A stretch of 64,000 nt of DNA from Fragum whitleyi (lineage: Eukaryota; Mollusca; Bivalvia; Cardiida; Cardiidae): the NCBI GenBank assembly GCA_948146395.1, contig OX411547.1, positions 57,057,066 through 57,121,065 of the forward strand, read 5' to 3'. The notes under the pieces are model-generated. The model made no database searches, was not told the origin of the DNA, and saw only the letters and a list, made by a program, of their open reading frames with translations. The number at the start of each line of letters is the position of its first letter. Position 1 is the stretch's first letter. Made by a program: the position numbers and the translations under genes. Shown piece after piece: positions 62,659-64,000 of the stretch.

Positions 62659-64000
62659 CATACATGACAAAACTCACATTATGTAAAGATCGCACGTGCT
62701 TCAGCCACCGCGATTTTACAGAAAAAACGTTAGTAGCGATGTTCATCCCTATTCAAACAAAAGGTACACAAATGTAGTACATTTAAAATACGTGTCGAAT
62801 AATTCTTAAAACCCGTCTCGAGACTGACTGTCTCGTGTTGAAAATATATACCACAGAAATCACTTGACTGGTTACCGTTTCAAATGCTACAAGGAACAGA
62901 ACAGAACATATCTTTTATTTTCACCCAAGTACAATGAGGTACAATATGGACAGTATACATTAATGATGTTGTTTTAATATTTTAAATTCTTCCGGTAAAA
63001 CAAATAGATGAATGATTTGATTAAGGACATTCTAGACTCATCCAAGGGATAGAAGCGCTACTATACAGTTGTAGTTACTATGTTAATACTTTGAAGAAGA
63101 ATATTTTGTTATCGGTGTAATCAAGGGGACAAAAAATGGCAGTTGGGGCTTTAACATCGCAGCTACATGTTAAGTATTCTAAAGTTACGACGTTTCAGAG
63201 TCCATTCGATGTTAGAATTGGAAATTAGATCTATTGTGTTGGGATGATTGATTATTCTTTTATTTTATTGTTTTTAATTCAAAATAACAACGACATTCAT
63301 ATATTTACAGTAAATTGTGCCGAGATAGCTATATCCCCTGATTTCCGTCCTTGTTCGATACAAAATAACAAGGAAAATGATTTGGAGAATATGATTAAAA
63401 ATACCAGTAACCGAAGATATTTACATTACACAAGAATACCACAAGGTTTGAGATATAAACGGGATTTAAGCAAGAGGTGTAAATTGGGCAGTAAATAACA
63501 ATAGTTGTCTGGTAATGGGCTTAAATTTTAATTCATATCAAGGTTGGTCACGGTCAAGTGGTGCATGTTTATGTTTTAATGAGAATTCGGGCTAAATATG
63601 GAATCATTCCATTCGTTTGTAAACTTGACCTTTCGTAACTCATGAGTACAAATTTCATTCATAAGAAGGCAGATAAAATCGTTGTAGGTCATCACGTGTG
63701 GTATGGCCAATTAGAGGTTTGTAGAAACTCAAGAGGTCACGACCTAAATAAACACATATTTCCTGCAAATTACTACAAGTTGCAACAGCGAAGGCTTAGA
63801 TCAAAAACATAGTATCTGTCTATACACTGTACAGACACAAACTTTGTTTTTGCTCGAAACTCTCGACAAGCTTACGCCGATTATCACTTCGCTCGGTTAA
63901 ACATTGCAAGATCATTTTGTGTTTTTAATGGGTAATTTGCATTATCTTCACTTGATGAAGAATTCTAATACCACGCCATTAATGAAATAAACAGTAATTT
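62659..64000 (+). other. Unassigned right end of the window
   Basis: No repeat family or gene is recognised, apart from the unassigned frame at 63244-63498. Confidence 0.5.
63244..63498 (+). other. Unrecognised open frame
   Basis: An 84-codon frame. Its second half (RRYLHYTRIPQGLRYKRDLS) looks more protein-like than its surroundings. I recognise no family, and there is no clear splice site or promoter. It could be an exon of a gene lying beyond the window or chance. Confidence 0.15.

Noticed and set aside
1..64000. CRISPR array, bacterial operon or viral genome
   Set aside because: No spaced direct repeats of that type, no bacterial-style genes; introns and SINE show animal nuclear DNA.

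Overview
The window is nuclear DNA of an animal, AT-rich, with long introns, GT-AG splice sites and a very dense load of short dispersed repeats. The channel gene resembles metazoan CNG beta subunits. The many small palindromic and foldback repeats, the tRNA-headed SINE and the (TCCG)n-bearing repeats suggest a mollusc, probably a bivalve. That placement is an inference, not a proof.

Two protein-coding genes can be built from the sequence with consistent splice phases. The first, on the plus strand from 3661 to 39295, is a cyclic nucleotide-gated channel beta subunit: 21 exons, about 1,190 codons visible, with the 5' end missing. Its exons give, in order, an N-terminal calmodulin-site-like helix, S1 to S6 with the pore, the C-linker, the cyclic-nucleotide-binding domain and a long acidic and basic C-terminal tail. 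Two of the tail exons are microexons of 27 and 12 nt. The protein ends in ETLV, a class I PDZ ligand. The second gene, on the minus strand from 49501 to 41698, is a three-exon type II membrane glycosyltransferase of the DXD sugar-binding family (400 residues, DFD motif). The two genes converge, with stop codons about 2.4 kb apart.

Three partial exon duplications stand out. The end of the last channel exon is tandemly repeated three times (39106 to about 40760). A decayed copy of the channel's cyclic-nucleotide-binding exon lies just upstream of the real exon (21934-22020). A decayed copy of the glycosyltransferase DXD exon lies next to the real one (42862-42947).

Most of the rest is mobile DNA. 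Named here only by letter: A, a ~240 bp palindromic element; B, a ~165 bp near-perfect palindrome; C, a ~440 bp element; D, a ~260 bp element with CGTCACGCG ends; E, a repeat with (TCCG)n; F, a ~350 bp element with paired TGACGTCA sites; G, an element with a strong internal hairpin; I, a long foldback element. There is also a tRNA-derived SINE with an exact 13 bp target duplication, a Tc1-type transposon with both inverted ends but a frameshifted transposase, an internally deleted Tc1 relic, a pogo/Tigger-like non-autonomous element, two copies of a LINE endonuclease fragment and a TTAA-flanked piggyBac-like MITE whose empty site is preserved in the other LINE copy. Several elements end within about 10 to 50 bp of channel splice acceptors. 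The last 2 to 3 kb hold a large foldback element and no recognisable gene.
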